NCBI RefSeq assembly: GCF_050389775.1
Contig: NZ_CP177146.1
Span: 124,001 to 188,000 of the forward strand
Direction: 5' to 3'
DNA length: 64,000 nucleotides
Source of the DNA: Marinibacterium sp050389775
Lineage (GTDB): Bacteria > Pseudomonadota > Alphaproteobacteria > Rhodobacterales > Rhodobacteraceae
The notes beneath the pieces were generated by a model that was not told the DNA's origin, searched no databases, and saw only the letters and a list, made by a program, of their open reading frames with translations. The stretch's first letter is position 1, and every line of letters starts with the position of its first letter. Positions 9,766-18,361 of this stretch are shown one piece after another. A program made the position numbers and the translations under genes.

Positions 9766-10542
9766 ATGGCACAGGATCAGGCCGGGCCGGCGATGCGCTG
9801 GCCGGGGATCGCCGGGCGGCAGGCGCTGGTGACCGGGGCGTCATCGGGGCTGGGTGCGCATTTCGCGCGGCTGCTGGCGGCGCAGGGCGCGGCGGTGACG
9901 CTGGCCGCACGGCGCACCGACCGGCTGCAGGCGCTGGCCGACGAGATCGCGGCAGCGGGCGGCCAGGTCGATTGCCTGGCGCTGGACGTGGCCGACCCGG
10001 CCAGCGTGGCGGCCGGGCTGGAGGGGCGGTGCCATGACATCGTGGTCAACAATGCCGGGGTGACGGCCACGGCCCGGGCGCTGGACCACGACGCGGCGAC
10101 CTTTGCCCGGGTGATCGACACCAATCTCAACGGGGCCTTCGACGTGGCCCGCCATTGCGCACGGGCCATGGCCGATGCCGGCCGGGGCGGCACCATCGTC
10201 AACGTCGCCTCGATCCTGGGCCTGCGCGTGGCCGGCATGCTGGCGGCCTATGCCGCGTCCAAGGCCGGGCTGGTCCAGGCCACGCGGGTCATGGCCCAGG
10301 AATGGGCCCGCCACGGCATCCGCGTGAACAGTCTGTGCCCGGGCTATATCGAAACCGACATCAACCGCGATTTCTTTGCCACCGAGGCCGGCCAGGCCCT
10401 GATCCGCCGGGTGCCGCAACGCCGGCTGGGCCAGCCGTCGGACCTCGACGGGCCCCTGCTGCTGCTGGTCTCCGACCTGGGCGGCTTCATGACCGGCACC
10501 GAAGTGGTGGCCGACGGCGGCCATCTCGTGACCAGCATCTGA
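9766..10542 (+). CDS. Short-chain dehydrogenase/reductase (LvaD-like context)
   Basis: Classical SDR of 258 residues: cofactor motif TGASSGLG (about residues 23-30), NNAG near 92, catalytic Ser-Tyr-Lys with YAASK near 163, and PGYIETD after it. The start at 9766 follows a strong GGGAGGAGGG site; the upstream ATG at 9712 would place the operator inside the gene. In the levulinate pathway of Pseudomonas an SDR-type reductase precedes a kinase and an acyl-CoA dehydrogenase, and the same trio follows here. A keto/hydroxyacyl-CoA oxidoreductase role is inferred. Confidence 0.88.
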   Translation: MAQDQAGPAMRWPGIAGRQALVTGASSGLGAHFARLLAAQGAAVTLAARRTDRLQALADEIAAAGGQVDCLALDVADPASVAAGLEGRCHDIVVNNAGVTATARALDHDAATFARVIDTNLNGAFDVARHCARAMADAGRGGTIVNVASILGLRVAGMLAAYAASKAGLVQATRVMAQEWARHGIRVNSLCPGYIETDINRDFFATEAGQALIRRVPQRRLGQPSDLDGPLLLLVSDLGGFMTGTEVVADGGHLVTSI

Positions 10543-10551
10543 GGCAGATCC

Positions 10552-11760
10552 ATGGATTTCACCATTTCCCCCCGCATCGAGGACTTCCGCGCGCGCATCG
10601 CCCGTTTCGTCGACGACGAGATCCTGCCGCTGGAAGCCGACATGGCCAATCGCGACGCCCATGACAACATCGCCCCGGCCCCCCTGCAGGCCCTGCGGGC
10701 CAAGGCCCGGGCCGAGGGCCTGTGGTGCCTGCAGCTGCGCCCCGAGACCGGCGGCCAGGGCCTGGGGCTGATGGGCATGGCGGCCTGCTACGAAGAGATG
10801 AACCGGTCGATCTTTGGCCCCGTGGTGTTCAATTCGGCCGCGCCCGACGACGGCAACATGATGATCCTGGAAAAGGCCGGCACCGAAGCCCAGAAGACAC
10901 GCTGGCTGGCGCCCATCGTGGCCGGGCAGGTCCGGTCGTCCTTTGCGATGACCGAGCCGCATCCGGGCGGCGGGTCCGATCCGGGCATGATGCTGACCCG
11001 GGCCGAGAAACGCGGCGACAGCTATGTCATCACCGGGCGCAAGTGGTTCATCACCGGGGCCGAGGAGGCCGAGCATTTCATCCTGGTCGCCCGCACCTCC
11101 GACGATCCGCGCCGCGGGCTGACGGCTTTCCTGCATCACCGCGACACGCCCGGGTTCCGCATCGAACGGCGCATCCCGATCATGGGCCCCGAGGAACACG
11201 GCGGCCATTGCGAAGTGGTCTACGACGGCATGGAACTGCCCGCCGACAGCGTGCTGCTGGGCGAGGGGCTGGGCCTGAAGGTCACCCAGATGCGCCTCGG
11301 CCCGGCGCGGCTGACCCATTGCATGCGCTGGCTGGGCCTGTCCAAGCGCTGCATGGAGATCGCCGCCGAATATGCCGGGCGTCGCCACGGCTTTGGCGTG
11401 CGCCTGGCCGACCGCGAGAGCATCCAGATCAAGATGGGCGACCTGGCCATGGGCATCGAGACCGGCCGCCTGCTGGTCATGAAGGCCGCCTGGGAGATCG
11501 AGCGCGGCGGGTTTGCGCGCAAGGAAGTGTCGATGGCCAAGATCCACGTGGCCAACCTGCTGCACAAGGCCGCCGACGTGGCGATCCAGGTCAACGGCGC
11601 CCGGGGCTATTCGCGCGATACCGTGCTGGAATGGATCTATCGCTATGCCCGCCAGGCCCGGCTGGTCGATGGCGCCGACGAGGTGCACCAGATGGTGCTG
11701 AACCGGCTGTTCGACGGCGAAGGCCGCGATTTCTGGTCCTGGGACGTGGCCGCCTCATGA
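10552..11760 (+). CDS. Acyl-CoA dehydrogenase, ACAD10/11-LvaC-like
   Basis: FAD-dependent acyl-CoA dehydrogenase fold, 402 residues. The flavin motif SFAMTEPHPGGGSDP (around residues 126-140) and KWFITGAE near 162 are intact. Near the C-terminus, where medium-chain enzymes have a catalytic Glu in an EGT motif, this protein reads VDGADEVHQ. That sequence is characteristic of the ACAD10/11 group, which works with a phosphotransferase on 4-hydroxyacyl-CoA. The next gene encodes exactly such a phosphotransferase and overlaps by ATGA. Its likely role is elimination or isomerisation of a phosphorylated hydroxyacyl-CoA. Confidence 0.87.
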   Translation: MDFTISPRIEDFRARIARFVDDEILPLEADMANRDAHDNIAPAPLQALRAKARAEGLWCLQLRPETGGQGLGLMGMAACYEEMNRSIFGPVVFNSAAPDDGNMMILEKAGTEAQKTRWLAPIVAGQVRSSFAMTEPHPGGGSDPGMMLTRAEKRGDSYVITGRKWFITGAEEAEHFILVARTSDDPRRGLTAFLHHRDTPGFRIERRIPIMGPEEHGGHCEVVYDGMELPADSVLLGEGLGLKVTQMRLGPARLTHCMRWLGLSKRCMEIAAEYAGRRHGFGVRLADRESIQIKMGDLAMGIETGRLLVMKAAWEIERGGFARKEVSMAKIHVANLLHKAADVAIQVNGARGYSRDTVLEWIYRYARQARLVDGADEVHQMVLNRLFDGEGRDFWSWDVAAS

Positions 11761-12776
11761 GCGCGCTGGACACCGCCGCGCTGGCTCGCTGGCTGGATGC
11801 CCGGCTGCCCGGGACGGTCGGGCCGGAGGCGCTGCAAACGCAGCGGATCGGTGGCGGCCAGTCGAACCCGACCTGGTTCGTCGACCGGGGCGGCGACCGG
11901 CTGGTGCTGCGCCGCAAGCCGGACGGAGAGATCCTCCGGGGCGCCCATGCCGTCGAACGGGAATACCGGGTGCAACAGGCCCTGGCCGGCACCGACGTGC
12001 CGGTGCCGCACATGCGCTGGCTGGAGGAAGATGCCACGATCCTGGGCACGCCCTTCTACGTCATGGACCGGCTCGACGGCCGGGTCTTTGGAGATGCCGC
12101 CCTGCCCGGGATCGCCCCGGCCGACCGGCGCGAGATCTACCTCGACATGGCCCGCGCCCTGGCCCGGCTGCATGCGGTCCGGCCCGATGACATCGGCCTG
12201 GGCGATTTCGGCCGGCCGGGCAATTACTTCGACCGCCAGATCACCCGGTGGAGCCGGCAATACGCGGCCTCGCCCGGGCCGCGCATCGCCGCCCTTGACC
12301 GGCTGGTCGACTGGCTGCCCGGCCAGGTGCCCGCCGAGGACGGGGCAGTGGCCATCGCCCATGGCGATTTCCGGCTGGGCAACCTGATGTTCCACCCGAC
12401 CGAGCCCCGTGTGATCGCCGTGCTCGACTGGGAATTGTCGACGCTGGGCCATCCGCTGGCCGACCTGGGCTATTGCGTCATGCCCTGGCGCACCGCGCCG
12501 GAGGAATACGGCGGTTTGCTTGGCACCGGCTGGTCCGAGGGCGGCATCCCGACCGAAGCGGAATTCGTGGCCGAATACATGGCACATGCCCGGCCCACCG
12601 CGCCGCTGCAGCCCTTCCACGTGGCCTTTGCCCTGTTTCGCTTCGCGGTGATCTTCGTGGGCATCGCCGACCGGGCGCGGGCCGGCAACGCGGCCTCGGA
12701 CGAGGCCGAAGGTCTCGGCCCGCTGGCCGGTTGCTTCGCCCGGCGCGCGCTGGAGGCGGCGGGGCTGGACGGCTGA
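11757..12776 (+). CDS. APH-family phosphotransferase (LvaA/ACAD11 kinase-domain-like)
   Basis: Aminoglycoside-phosphotransferase-fold kinase of 339 residues. The catalytic loop IAHGDFRLGNLMFH (His-Gly-Asp and Asn) and the metal-binding AVLDWELSTLG are both present, with a GGGQSN nucleotide loop near residue 33. In human ACAD10/11 this domain is fused to the dehydrogenase; here they are separate, coupled genes. In that family it phosphorylates the 4-hydroxyl of hydroxyacyl-CoA and is not an antibiotic-resistance enzyme. The start at 11757 overlaps the dehydrogenase stop. Confidence 0.87.
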   Translation: MSALDTAALARWLDARLPGTVGPEALQTQRIGGGQSNPTWFVDRGGDRLVLRRKPDGEILRGAHAVEREYRVQQALAGTDVPVPHMRWLEEDATILGTPFYVMDRLDGRVFGDAALPGIAPADRREIYLDMARALARLHAVRPDDIGLGDFGRPGNYFDRQITRWSRQYAASPGPRIAALDRLVDWLPGQVPAEDGAVAIAHGDFRLGNLMFHPTEPRVIAVLDWELSTLGHPLADLGYCVMPWRTAPEEYGGLLGTGWSEGGIPTEAEFVAEYMAHARPTAPLQPFHVAFALFRFAVIFVGIADRARAGNAASDEAEGLGPLAGCFARRALEAAGLDG

Positions 12777-13044
12777 CCGTTCAGCCTGTGGCGGGGGTGG
12801 ACGGCCAATCGGCCGGTGAGTGGTGGAGCGGCATGGCTGCCCCCCGAACAGCTGACATTGCAGGACGGCTGACAGGCTGCCATGTGGCCGGGGTGCATGG
12901 TTCTGCCTGAGGCGTAGTGAGATGGCTGACCGGCCGCTTGCTGGTGGGGCTGGATCGCCGCCCCCCGGGCAAGTGGCCCGATATGACGGCAGGTTGATCG
13001 ACGGATGGACGGCCAAGACGGCTGACCGCTCGACCTGTGGCGGG
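12771..13044. repeat. Degenerate direct repeats in a 309-bp gene-free spacer (12777-13085)
   Basis: Four copies of an element beginning GGCTGAC start at 12771, 12867, 12924 and 13020, with spacings of 96, 57 and 96 bp. The outer copies match at 22 of 25 positions (for example 12771-12795 against 13020-13044). The word TGGACGGCCAA also occurs twice (12798 and 13004 regions). The first copy overlaps the end of the kinase gene. The spacer separates two convergent genes, and no real gene or terminator was recognised in it. Confidence 0.6.
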
Positions 13045-13085
13045 CCACGACAGCCGACCACCCGGATATCGGCGGGGCTGGCCGG

Positions 13086-14060
13086 TCAGAGACCGTCTTC
13101 GCTGGCCGGCGAATTGCCCCAGACCACGGCCCGTTCATGGCGCTGGATGACATGCTTGAGGTTCTCGAAGGCCGTGGTGATATGGCCCGAGAACCGTTCG
13201 ACCACCGGCGCCCGGGCCGCCGCGCGGTGCATCAGGATGCCCAGGGAACGGTTCGGCTGGGGAATGTTGTAGGGCAGCACGGTGATGCGGTTCTCGCCCC
13301 GCTGGGCAAAGACCACCGAAAAGGGCAGCACGGCCAGGGCATCGGTTTCGACCAGCACGTTGACCACGCTCATCAGCGAGCCGCCGGAATAACGGATGTG
13401 CAGGTCGGTCATGCCGATCGACATCAGGATCATCTGCAGGTCCGACATCAGCGGCGAGCCGGGCAGCGGGCCGACCCAGGGGTAGCGCGTCAGGTCCTGG
13501 GCTTCGAGCGGGCGCTTGCGCAGCAGCGGATGGCCGGCCCGGCAGGCCACGATGTTGCGCCCGGGCAGGATTTCCAGGAATTCATAGGCCGGGCCCAGGT
13601 CCGGCTCGCCGATCGGCACGATGCCCAGGTCGACCTGGCCGGCCTCCAGCGCGGCGGCCATCTCGGGCAGGTTCATGTAGGATTGCTCGACTGTCACATC
13701 CGGTTCGAGCCGCTGGAATTCGCCGATCATGCGGCTGATCATGGCATCCATGAAGAACGGCACCCCGGCCACCCGGACCAACCCGCTGGTGCCCCGCGAA
13801 AAGCCCTGCACGGCCTCCGAGGCCCGGCGCGAGGCAGCGATGATCGCCCGGCCCTGCACGGCCAGCTGCGCGCCCAGGGGGGTCGGGCGCAGCGGCCGGC
13901 GCCCCTTGATGAACAGCGGCTCGCCGACCCGGGCCTCGAGCATCGACAGCGACCGGCTGACCGCCGGCTGGGTCAGGCCCAGCAGGGCCGCTCCCTCGGA
14001 CACGCCGCCGGCGTCGAGGACGGCGGCCAGCTGCATCAGGTGACGTTCATTCAGCTTCAT
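13086..14060 (-). CDS. LysR-family transcriptional regulator (aromatic operon)
   Basis: LysR-type regulator of 324 residues with an N-terminal winged helix (GVSEGAALLGLTQPAVSRSLSMLE, about residues 19-42) and a periplasmic-binding-like effector domain. It is divergent from the intradiol dioxygenase operon, with 92 bp between. A box matching those at two other promoters overlaps its start codon, which suggests autorepression plus control of the ring-cleavage genes. It is clearly related to the second LysR protein at 34516-35466: both carry the RRPLRPT motif near residue 55 and a CRAGHPL motif in the effector domain. Confidence 0.92.
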   Translation of the reverse strand: MKLNERHLMQLAAVLDAGGVSEGAALLGLTQPAVSRSLSMLEARVGEPLFIKGRRPLRPTPLGAQLAVQGRAIIAASRRASEAVQGFSRGTSGLVRVAGVPFFMDAMISRMIGEFQRLEPDVTVEQSYMNLPEMAAALEAGQVDLGIVPIGEPDLGPAYEFLEILPGRNIVACRAGHPLLRKRPLEAQDLTRYPWVGPLPGSPLMSDLQMILMSIGMTDLHIRYSGGSLMSVVNVLVETDALAVLPFSVVFAQRGENRITVLPYNIPQPNRSLGILMHRAAARAPVVERFSGHITTAFENLKHVIQRHERAVVWGNSPASEDGL

Positions 14061-14073
14061 ATCATTGTGTTAT
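14059..14073. promoter_or_regulatory. LysR-type box A
   Basis: ATATCATTGTGTTAT; on the other strand it reads ATAACACAATGATAT. This shares the core ATAACAC(A/G)ATG with boxes at 29816 and 35465. It overlaps the LysR start codon and lies in the 92-bp gap before the dioxygenase operon. The imperfect dyad ATAnCA...TGnTAT is typical of LysR sites. Confidence 0.55.
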
Positions 14074-14152
14074 ACTGCTGGTCGAACATCTCAACCTAAA
14101 TGCGACGCCCCCGCGTTAACCATTTCTTCGGGATTGGGAGGTCCCCGGAGGA

Positions 14153-15118
14153 ATGCACGACATCACGGACATACCAGGCCGGCCTGTGCCCGGCGCCGAC
14201 GGGCCCGCGCGCCCGGCCATCCCGCGGGATCTGCCCGACCGGCTGGCCGGCGTGGCGCCCAGCCGGCTGACCGAAACCGTCGGCGCGCTGGTCGGCGTGC
14301 TGCAGGAGCTGGCCGCCGATGTCCGGCTGACCGATGCCGAGTTCCGCGCCACCCTGGCCTTTCTGACCGAGGTCGGCCACCATGCCGACCCGCGGCGCCA
14401 GGAATGGGTGCTGCTGGCCGATGCCCTGGGCCTGTCGGCACGGATCGAGGCGCTGAACCATCCCCGCCCGGCCGGGGCCACGCCCAACACCGGGGCCGGG
14501 CCGTTCTATCGGCCCGACGCGCCCGATCTCGACAATGGCGCAACGATCTCGCGCGATGGCAAGGGTCAGCCCCTGGCCGTGACCGGCCGGCTGCGCGGGC
14601 TGGATGGCCGGCCCGTGGCCGATGCGCTGGTCGAGGTCTGGCAGGCCAATGCCTGCGGGGCCTATGAAAACCAGGAACCCGATCACCAACCCGAACACAA
14701 CCTGCGCGGCCGGTTCCGCAGCGACGGGCGCGGGCGCTTTGCCTTTCGCTCGGTCATGCCGGGGGGCTATGCCCTGCCCTCCGACGGGCCGGTCGGCCGG
14801 CTGATGGGCGATCTGGGCCTGTGTCTGGAACGGCCCGCCCATATCCACCTGCGGGTCACGGCGCCGGGCTATGAACGGCTGACCACCCATGTCTTCGACC
14901 GCGACGACCCGGCCATCGGCCGCGACGCGATCTTTGGCGTGCGCCCCGAGCTGCTGGCCGAGTTCCGCCAGCTGCCGGCCGCGCCCGATGCCCCGGAGAC
15001 CCCCGGCGACCCGGCGCCCGGCCGGGCGCTGGACCTCGACTTGGTGCTGTGCCCGCGAACCGCGGAGGCACCGGCCCCCGACACCCCATCATCATCTCAA
15101 ACGGAGGAGACAGAATGA
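14153..15118 (+). CDS. Intradiol ring-cleavage dioxygenase (catechol/hydroxyquinol 1,2-dioxygenase family)
   Basis: Non-haem Fe(III) dioxygenase of 321 residues that opens catechols or hydroxyquinols between the two hydroxyls. The four ligands of the family are visible: Tyr171 (after VWQANACGA), Tyr206 (VMPGGYALP), His230 and His232 (ERPAHIH). The N-terminal helical dimer domain (DAEFRATLAFLTEVG) is that of catechol/hydroxyquinol 1,2-dioxygenases. A GGAGGT site lies 10 bp before the start. The C-terminal 35 residues are proline-rich and extra compared with the second paralogue at 33301. It overlaps the next gene by ATGA. Confidence 0.9.
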   Translation: MHDITDIPGRPVPGADGPARPAIPRDLPDRLAGVAPSRLTETVGALVGVLQELAADVRLTDAEFRATLAFLTEVGHHADPRRQEWVLLADALGLSARIEALNHPRPAGATPNTGAGPFYRPDAPDLDNGATISRDGKGQPLAVTGRLRGLDGRPVADALVEVWQANACGAYENQEPDHQPEHNLRGRFRSDGRGRFAFRSVMPGGYALPSDGPVGRLMGDLGLCLERPAHIHLRVTAPGYERLTTHVFDRDDPAIGRDAIFGVRPELLAEFRQLPAAPDAPETPGDPAPGRALDLDLVLCPRTAEAPAPDTPSSSQTEETE

Positions 15119-16074
15119 GCCAGATCAGCGGCTTTCACCACCTGACCATGTCCACGGACGGCGCGCAGGAGGATTTCGATTTCTACACCAAGGACCTCGG
15201 CCTGCATTCGGTCAAGCGCACCGTGCTGTTCGACGGGGTGCTCCCGGTCTACCACCTGTATTACGGCTCGCCCAATGGCGATGCCTCGACGATCATCACG
15301 ACCTTTCCGTTCCGCAAGCCCGGCGTCTATGGCCGGCGGGGCACCAACCAGTCGCGCACGATCATGCAGTCGATCCCCAAGGGCGCGGTGGATTTCTGGG
15401 TCGACCGGCTGAACGGCCGGGGCCTGAAGGCCGAAAAATTCACCCGCTTCGGCATCGACCGTGTGGCCTTTGAACATCCCTGCGGCATCCCCCACGAGCT
15501 GGTCGAAAGCGACAACGACCCGCGCGAGCCGATCACCAACGAAGCCCAGGGCATCAGCAAGGATCACGGGATCAAGGGCATCTACGGCGCGCTGGTGGCC
15601 TGTTTCGACCGCACGGCGATGGATGATTTCATGACCATCGCCCTGCCCCTGACCAAGGAAGCCGACAGCGACGAAGGCACCGTCTACCGCGTGCCCGATG
15701 CCAATGGCGTGATCCAGCGGGTCGAGGTCATCGACGACAAGGTCTCGCCCCAGGGCACCTGGACCCTGTCGGGCGGCACCATCCACCACCTGGCGCTGAA
15801 CACCGGCGACGAGGACAGCCAGCTGGCCCTGCGCGCCCATATCGAGGGCCTGGGCTTTACCGACATCTCGGAACAGAAGGACCGCAACTACTTCAAGTCC
15901 TGTTATGTCCGGTCGCCGGGCGGCGCCCTGTTCGAGCTGGCCTGGACCACGCCGGAAGGCTGGGCCAAGGACGAGGCCCCGGGCGAGATCGGCAAGACGC
16001 TGGTCTTCCCGCCCTGGTTCAAGGACCGCGAAGGCGAGCTGCGCGAAGGGCTGGAACAGGCCGAGTTCGCCTGA
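15115..16074 (+). CDS. VOC-family ring-cleaving dioxygenase (PcpA/LinE/MhqO-like)
   Basis: Two-domain vicinal-oxygen-chelate protein of 319 residues, similar to dioxygenases that cleave (substituted) hydroquinones. The Fe(II) ligands should be a His of the HHLTM motif (residues 8-9), a His of GTIHHLAL (224-225) and Glu274 (ALFELAW). The start at 15115 follows ACGGAGGAGAC. It lies between an intradiol dioxygenase and an MhqD-like hydrolase; MhqO and MhqD pairs are known from quinone detoxification. It could therefore degrade a hydroquinone or handle quinone stress. Confidence 0.87.
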   Translation: MSQISGFHHLTMSTDGAQEDFDFYTKDLGLHSVKRTVLFDGVLPVYHLYYGSPNGDASTIITTFPFRKPGVYGRRGTNQSRTIMQSIPKGAVDFWVDRLNGRGLKAEKFTRFGIDRVAFEHPCGIPHELVESDNDPREPITNEAQGISKDHGIKGIYGALVACFDRTAMDDFMTIALPLTKEADSDEGTVYRVPDANGVIQRVEVIDDKVSPQGTWTLSGGTIHHLALNTGDEDSQLALRAHIEGLGFTDISEQKDRNYFKSCYVRSPGGALFELAWTTPEGWAKDEAPGEIGKTLVFPPWFKDREGELREGLEQAEFA

Positions 16075-16727
16075 TGGCGGCACAGGCCCTGCACCTGCCG
16101 GCCGGCGATCCCCGGGCGGTCTGTGTCCTGGTCCATGGCCGGGGCCAGTCGCCAGAGGAGATGCAGGCCCATGTCCTGGCGCGGCTCGACGCGCCGGGCG
16201 TGGCCCATGTGCTGCCCCGGGCCGAGGGCGGATCGTGGTACGCGGCCAAGGCCGTCGATCCGCTGACCGCCGACACCCGGGCGGCCCTGGGCGCGGCGCT
16301 GGACCAGCTGGGCGGCGACATCGCGGCGGCCCGGGCGGCCCATCCGGGCCTGCCCCTGCTGCTGGCCGGGTTCAGCCAGGGCGCCTGCCTGGCGCTGGAA
16401 TATGCCTGTTCGGGCCGGCCTGCGCCCGATGCCCTGGTGGCCCTGACCGGCTGCCGGGTGGGCGCGCCGCAGGACAACCGCCCCCGGGCCCTGCCCGAGG
16501 GGATGGCCGTACTGCTGACCGGCTCCGATGACGACCCCTGGATACCCGTCGCGGCCTTTGCCGATGCCGCCCACGAGCTGGGCCGCCAGAAGGCGCGGCT
16601 GCGGGCCGAGCTGTTTCCCGGCCGCGGCCACGAGGTCTCGGATGCCGAGATCACGCTGATGGGCGACGTGCTGGCCGGGCTGACCGGCGCCCGCAGCCCC
16701 CAGGGACAGATGGCCGCCCCGGCATAG
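16074..16727 (+). CDS. Alpha/beta hydrolase (phospholipase/carboxylesterase, MhqD-like)
   Basis: Serine hydrolase of 217 residues with nucleophile Ser101 in GFSQG, Asp153/154 in GSDDDPW and His186 in GRGHEV; HGRG near residue 21 gives the oxyanion hole. The size fits the YpfH/MhqD group. It follows the PcpA/MhqO-like gene with a one-base TGATG overlap, as in mhqO-mhqD type operons. The substrate is unknown; a ring-cleavage lactone or ester is possible. Confidence 0.82.
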   Translation: MAAQALHLPAGDPRAVCVLVHGRGQSPEEMQAHVLARLDAPGVAHVLPRAEGGSWYAAKAVDPLTADTRAALGAALDQLGGDIAAARAAHPGLPLLLAGFSQGACLALEYACSGRPAPDALVALTGCRVGAPQDNRPRALPEGMAVLLTGSDDDPWIPVAAFADAAHELGRQKARLRAELFPGRGHEVSDAEITLMGDVLAGLTGARSPQGQMAAPA

Positions 16728-16804
16728 GGACGGCCCCCGCGCCCCGGCGGCCGGAGGAGGATCCGGGGCCGTCGGGGCGCATCGCAAAAAGGGAGGAAAG
16801 AACC

Positions 16805-18076
16805 ATGTTCAACCGACGCAAGTTCCTGCGGGCCAGCGCCGCCACCGGCCTTGGCGTGGCCGCATCCGGCCTGGCCATGCCGGCCCTGTCACAGGGTCGC
16901 CGCATCAAGCTGGGCTATGTCTCGCCCCAGACCGGCCCGCTGGCCGGGTTCGCCGAGAGCGATGCCTACAACATCGCGGCCTTCATCGAACAGACCGGCG
17001 ACACGTTCGAGGTCATCGTCAAGGACAGCCAGTCGAACCCCAACCGCGCCGCCGAAGTGGCCAAGGACCTGATCCTGGAAGACGAAGTCAACCTGATGCT
17101 CGTCGCCTCGACCCCCGAGACGACCAACCCCGTCGCCGGGGTCTGCGAGGGCGAGGGCATTCCCTGCATCTCGACCGTGGCACCCTGGCAGCCCTGGTTC
17201 ATCGGCCAGCAGGGCAACCCGCGCGATCCGGGGTCCTGGCGGCCGTTCGATTATGCCTTCCACTATTTCTGGGGCATGGAAGACGTGATCGACGTCTTCA
17301 CCGCCATGTGGAACCAGCTGGACACCAACAAGTCGGTCGGCGGGCTGTTTCCCAATGATGCCGATGGCAATGCCTGGGCCGATGACGACACCGGCCTGCG
17401 CCCGGGGCTGAAGGCCGCGGGCTATGATCTGACCAACCCCGGCAGCTTCCAGAACCTGTCCGACGATTTCACCGCCCAGATCAACGCCTTCAAGGGCGCC
17501 AGCGCCGATATCGTCACCGGCGTGCTGATCCCGCCCGATTTCACCACCTTCTGGAACCAGATGCGCCAGCAGGGCGTGCATCCCAAGGCCGTGACCGTGG
17601 CCAAGGCCCTGCTCTTCCCGCAATCGGTGGAAACCCTGGGCGCCGCCGGGCACAACCTGTCGTCCGAGGTCTGGTGGACCCCGTCGCATCCCTTTGCCTC
17701 CAGCCTGACCGGCCAGAGCTCGGCCGCGCTGGCCGAAGGGTTCACCGCCGCGTCGGGCCGGCCCTGGACCCAGCCGATCGGCTTCGTGCATTCGCTGTTC
17801 GAAGTGGCCGCCGACGTGATGGGCCGGGTGGACGACCCGGGCGACGGCGACGCCGTGGCCGAGGCGGTGGCGGCCACCGATCTCGACACCGTCGTGGGCA
17901 AGGTGGCCTGGAACGGCCAGGGCGTGCCCGACTTTGCCGCCCGCAATGTCTGCAAGACGCAGCTGACCGGCGGCCAGTGGCGCATGCGCGACGATGGCGG
18001 CTACGATCTGGTGATCGTGGAAAACGGCGCCGCTCCTGACATCCCGACCGGCGGGACGATGGAAGCGCTGAGCTGA
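16805..18076 (+). CDS. Liv-type ABC substrate-binding protein, Tat signal
   Basis: Peripla_BP_6 (LivJ/LivK-like) binding protein, 423 residues. The N-terminus has a twin-arginine signal (NRRKFLRAS, hydrophobic stretch, then SQG). The mature part begins IKLGYVSPQTGPLAGFAE, as in the family. A GGGAGGAAAG site precedes the start. It closes the LysR-linked ring-cleavage operon, with no permease or ATPase beside it. A close paralogue is at 21355. The likely partner is the Liv-type transporter at 29938-33256, which lacks a binding protein. Confidence 0.9.
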   Translation: MFNRRKFLRASAATGLGVAASGLAMPALSQGRRIKLGYVSPQTGPLAGFAESDAYNIAAFIEQTGDTFEVIVKDSQSNPNRAAEVAKDLILEDEVNLMLVASTPETTNPVAGVCEGEGIPCISTVAPWQPWFIGQQGNPRDPGSWRPFDYAFHYFWGMEDVIDVFTAMWNQLDTNKSVGGLFPNDADGNAWADDDTGLRPGLKAAGYDLTNPGSFQNLSDDFTAQINAFKGASADIVTGVLIPPDFTTFWNQMRQQGVHPKAVTVAKALLFPQSVETLGAAGHNLSSEVWWTPSHPFASSLTGQSSAALAEGFTAASGRPWTQPIGFVHSLFEVAADVMGRVDDPGDGDAVAEAVAATDLDTVVGKVAWNGQGVPDFAARNVCKTQLTGGQWRMRDDGGYDLVIVENGAAPDIPTGGTMEALS

Positions 18077-18361
18077 GGCCAGACGGCTGGCCCCTCGCCG
18101 GGCCGGCCCGCACCTCACACCGCCCTCCGGTGGCGGGGCACCCTCCCCGCCCCGCCGCCGGTCAACCGCCCCGTGCCTGGGCCTGTACCTGGCCCCGGTG
18201 GGTGGCCAAGGTGCCTGGCGACCGTGATTGGCCCCAGTGACTGGCTACGGTGCCTAACCCCCATCCCTGGCCCCCCCGTTTCAATCCCTGCTCTGGTCCT
18301 CACAAGGGTCCCATCCTTGGCCCCGCCCCTGGCCCCCGGACTGCCCCCCTTACCGGCCCAT
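18077..18361. other. 285-bp spacer between convergent genes with a GC stem
   Basis: No gene is visible. GGCGGGG (18132-18138) can pair with CCCCGCC (18150-18156) as a terminator-like stem without a U-tract. The remainder consists of degenerate words such as ctggcccc and ggtgcctggc, similar in style to other spacers of this window. Confidence 0.4.

Noticed and set aside
11757..12776. Aminoglycoside resistance gene
   Set aside because: The APH fold here belongs to the acyl-CoA dehydrogenase-linked group; operon context supports a hydroxyacyl-CoA kinase.
12771..13044. CRISPR array
   Set aside because: Only four degenerate repeats with uneven spacing, no cas genes, and repeat identity is too low.
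12470..13153. A minus-strand frame across the repeat spacer with recurring Gly-Gln-Pro-Ser words
   Set aside because: The periodicity comes from the DNA repeats; it overlaps the ends of both neighbouring genes and has no start signal.
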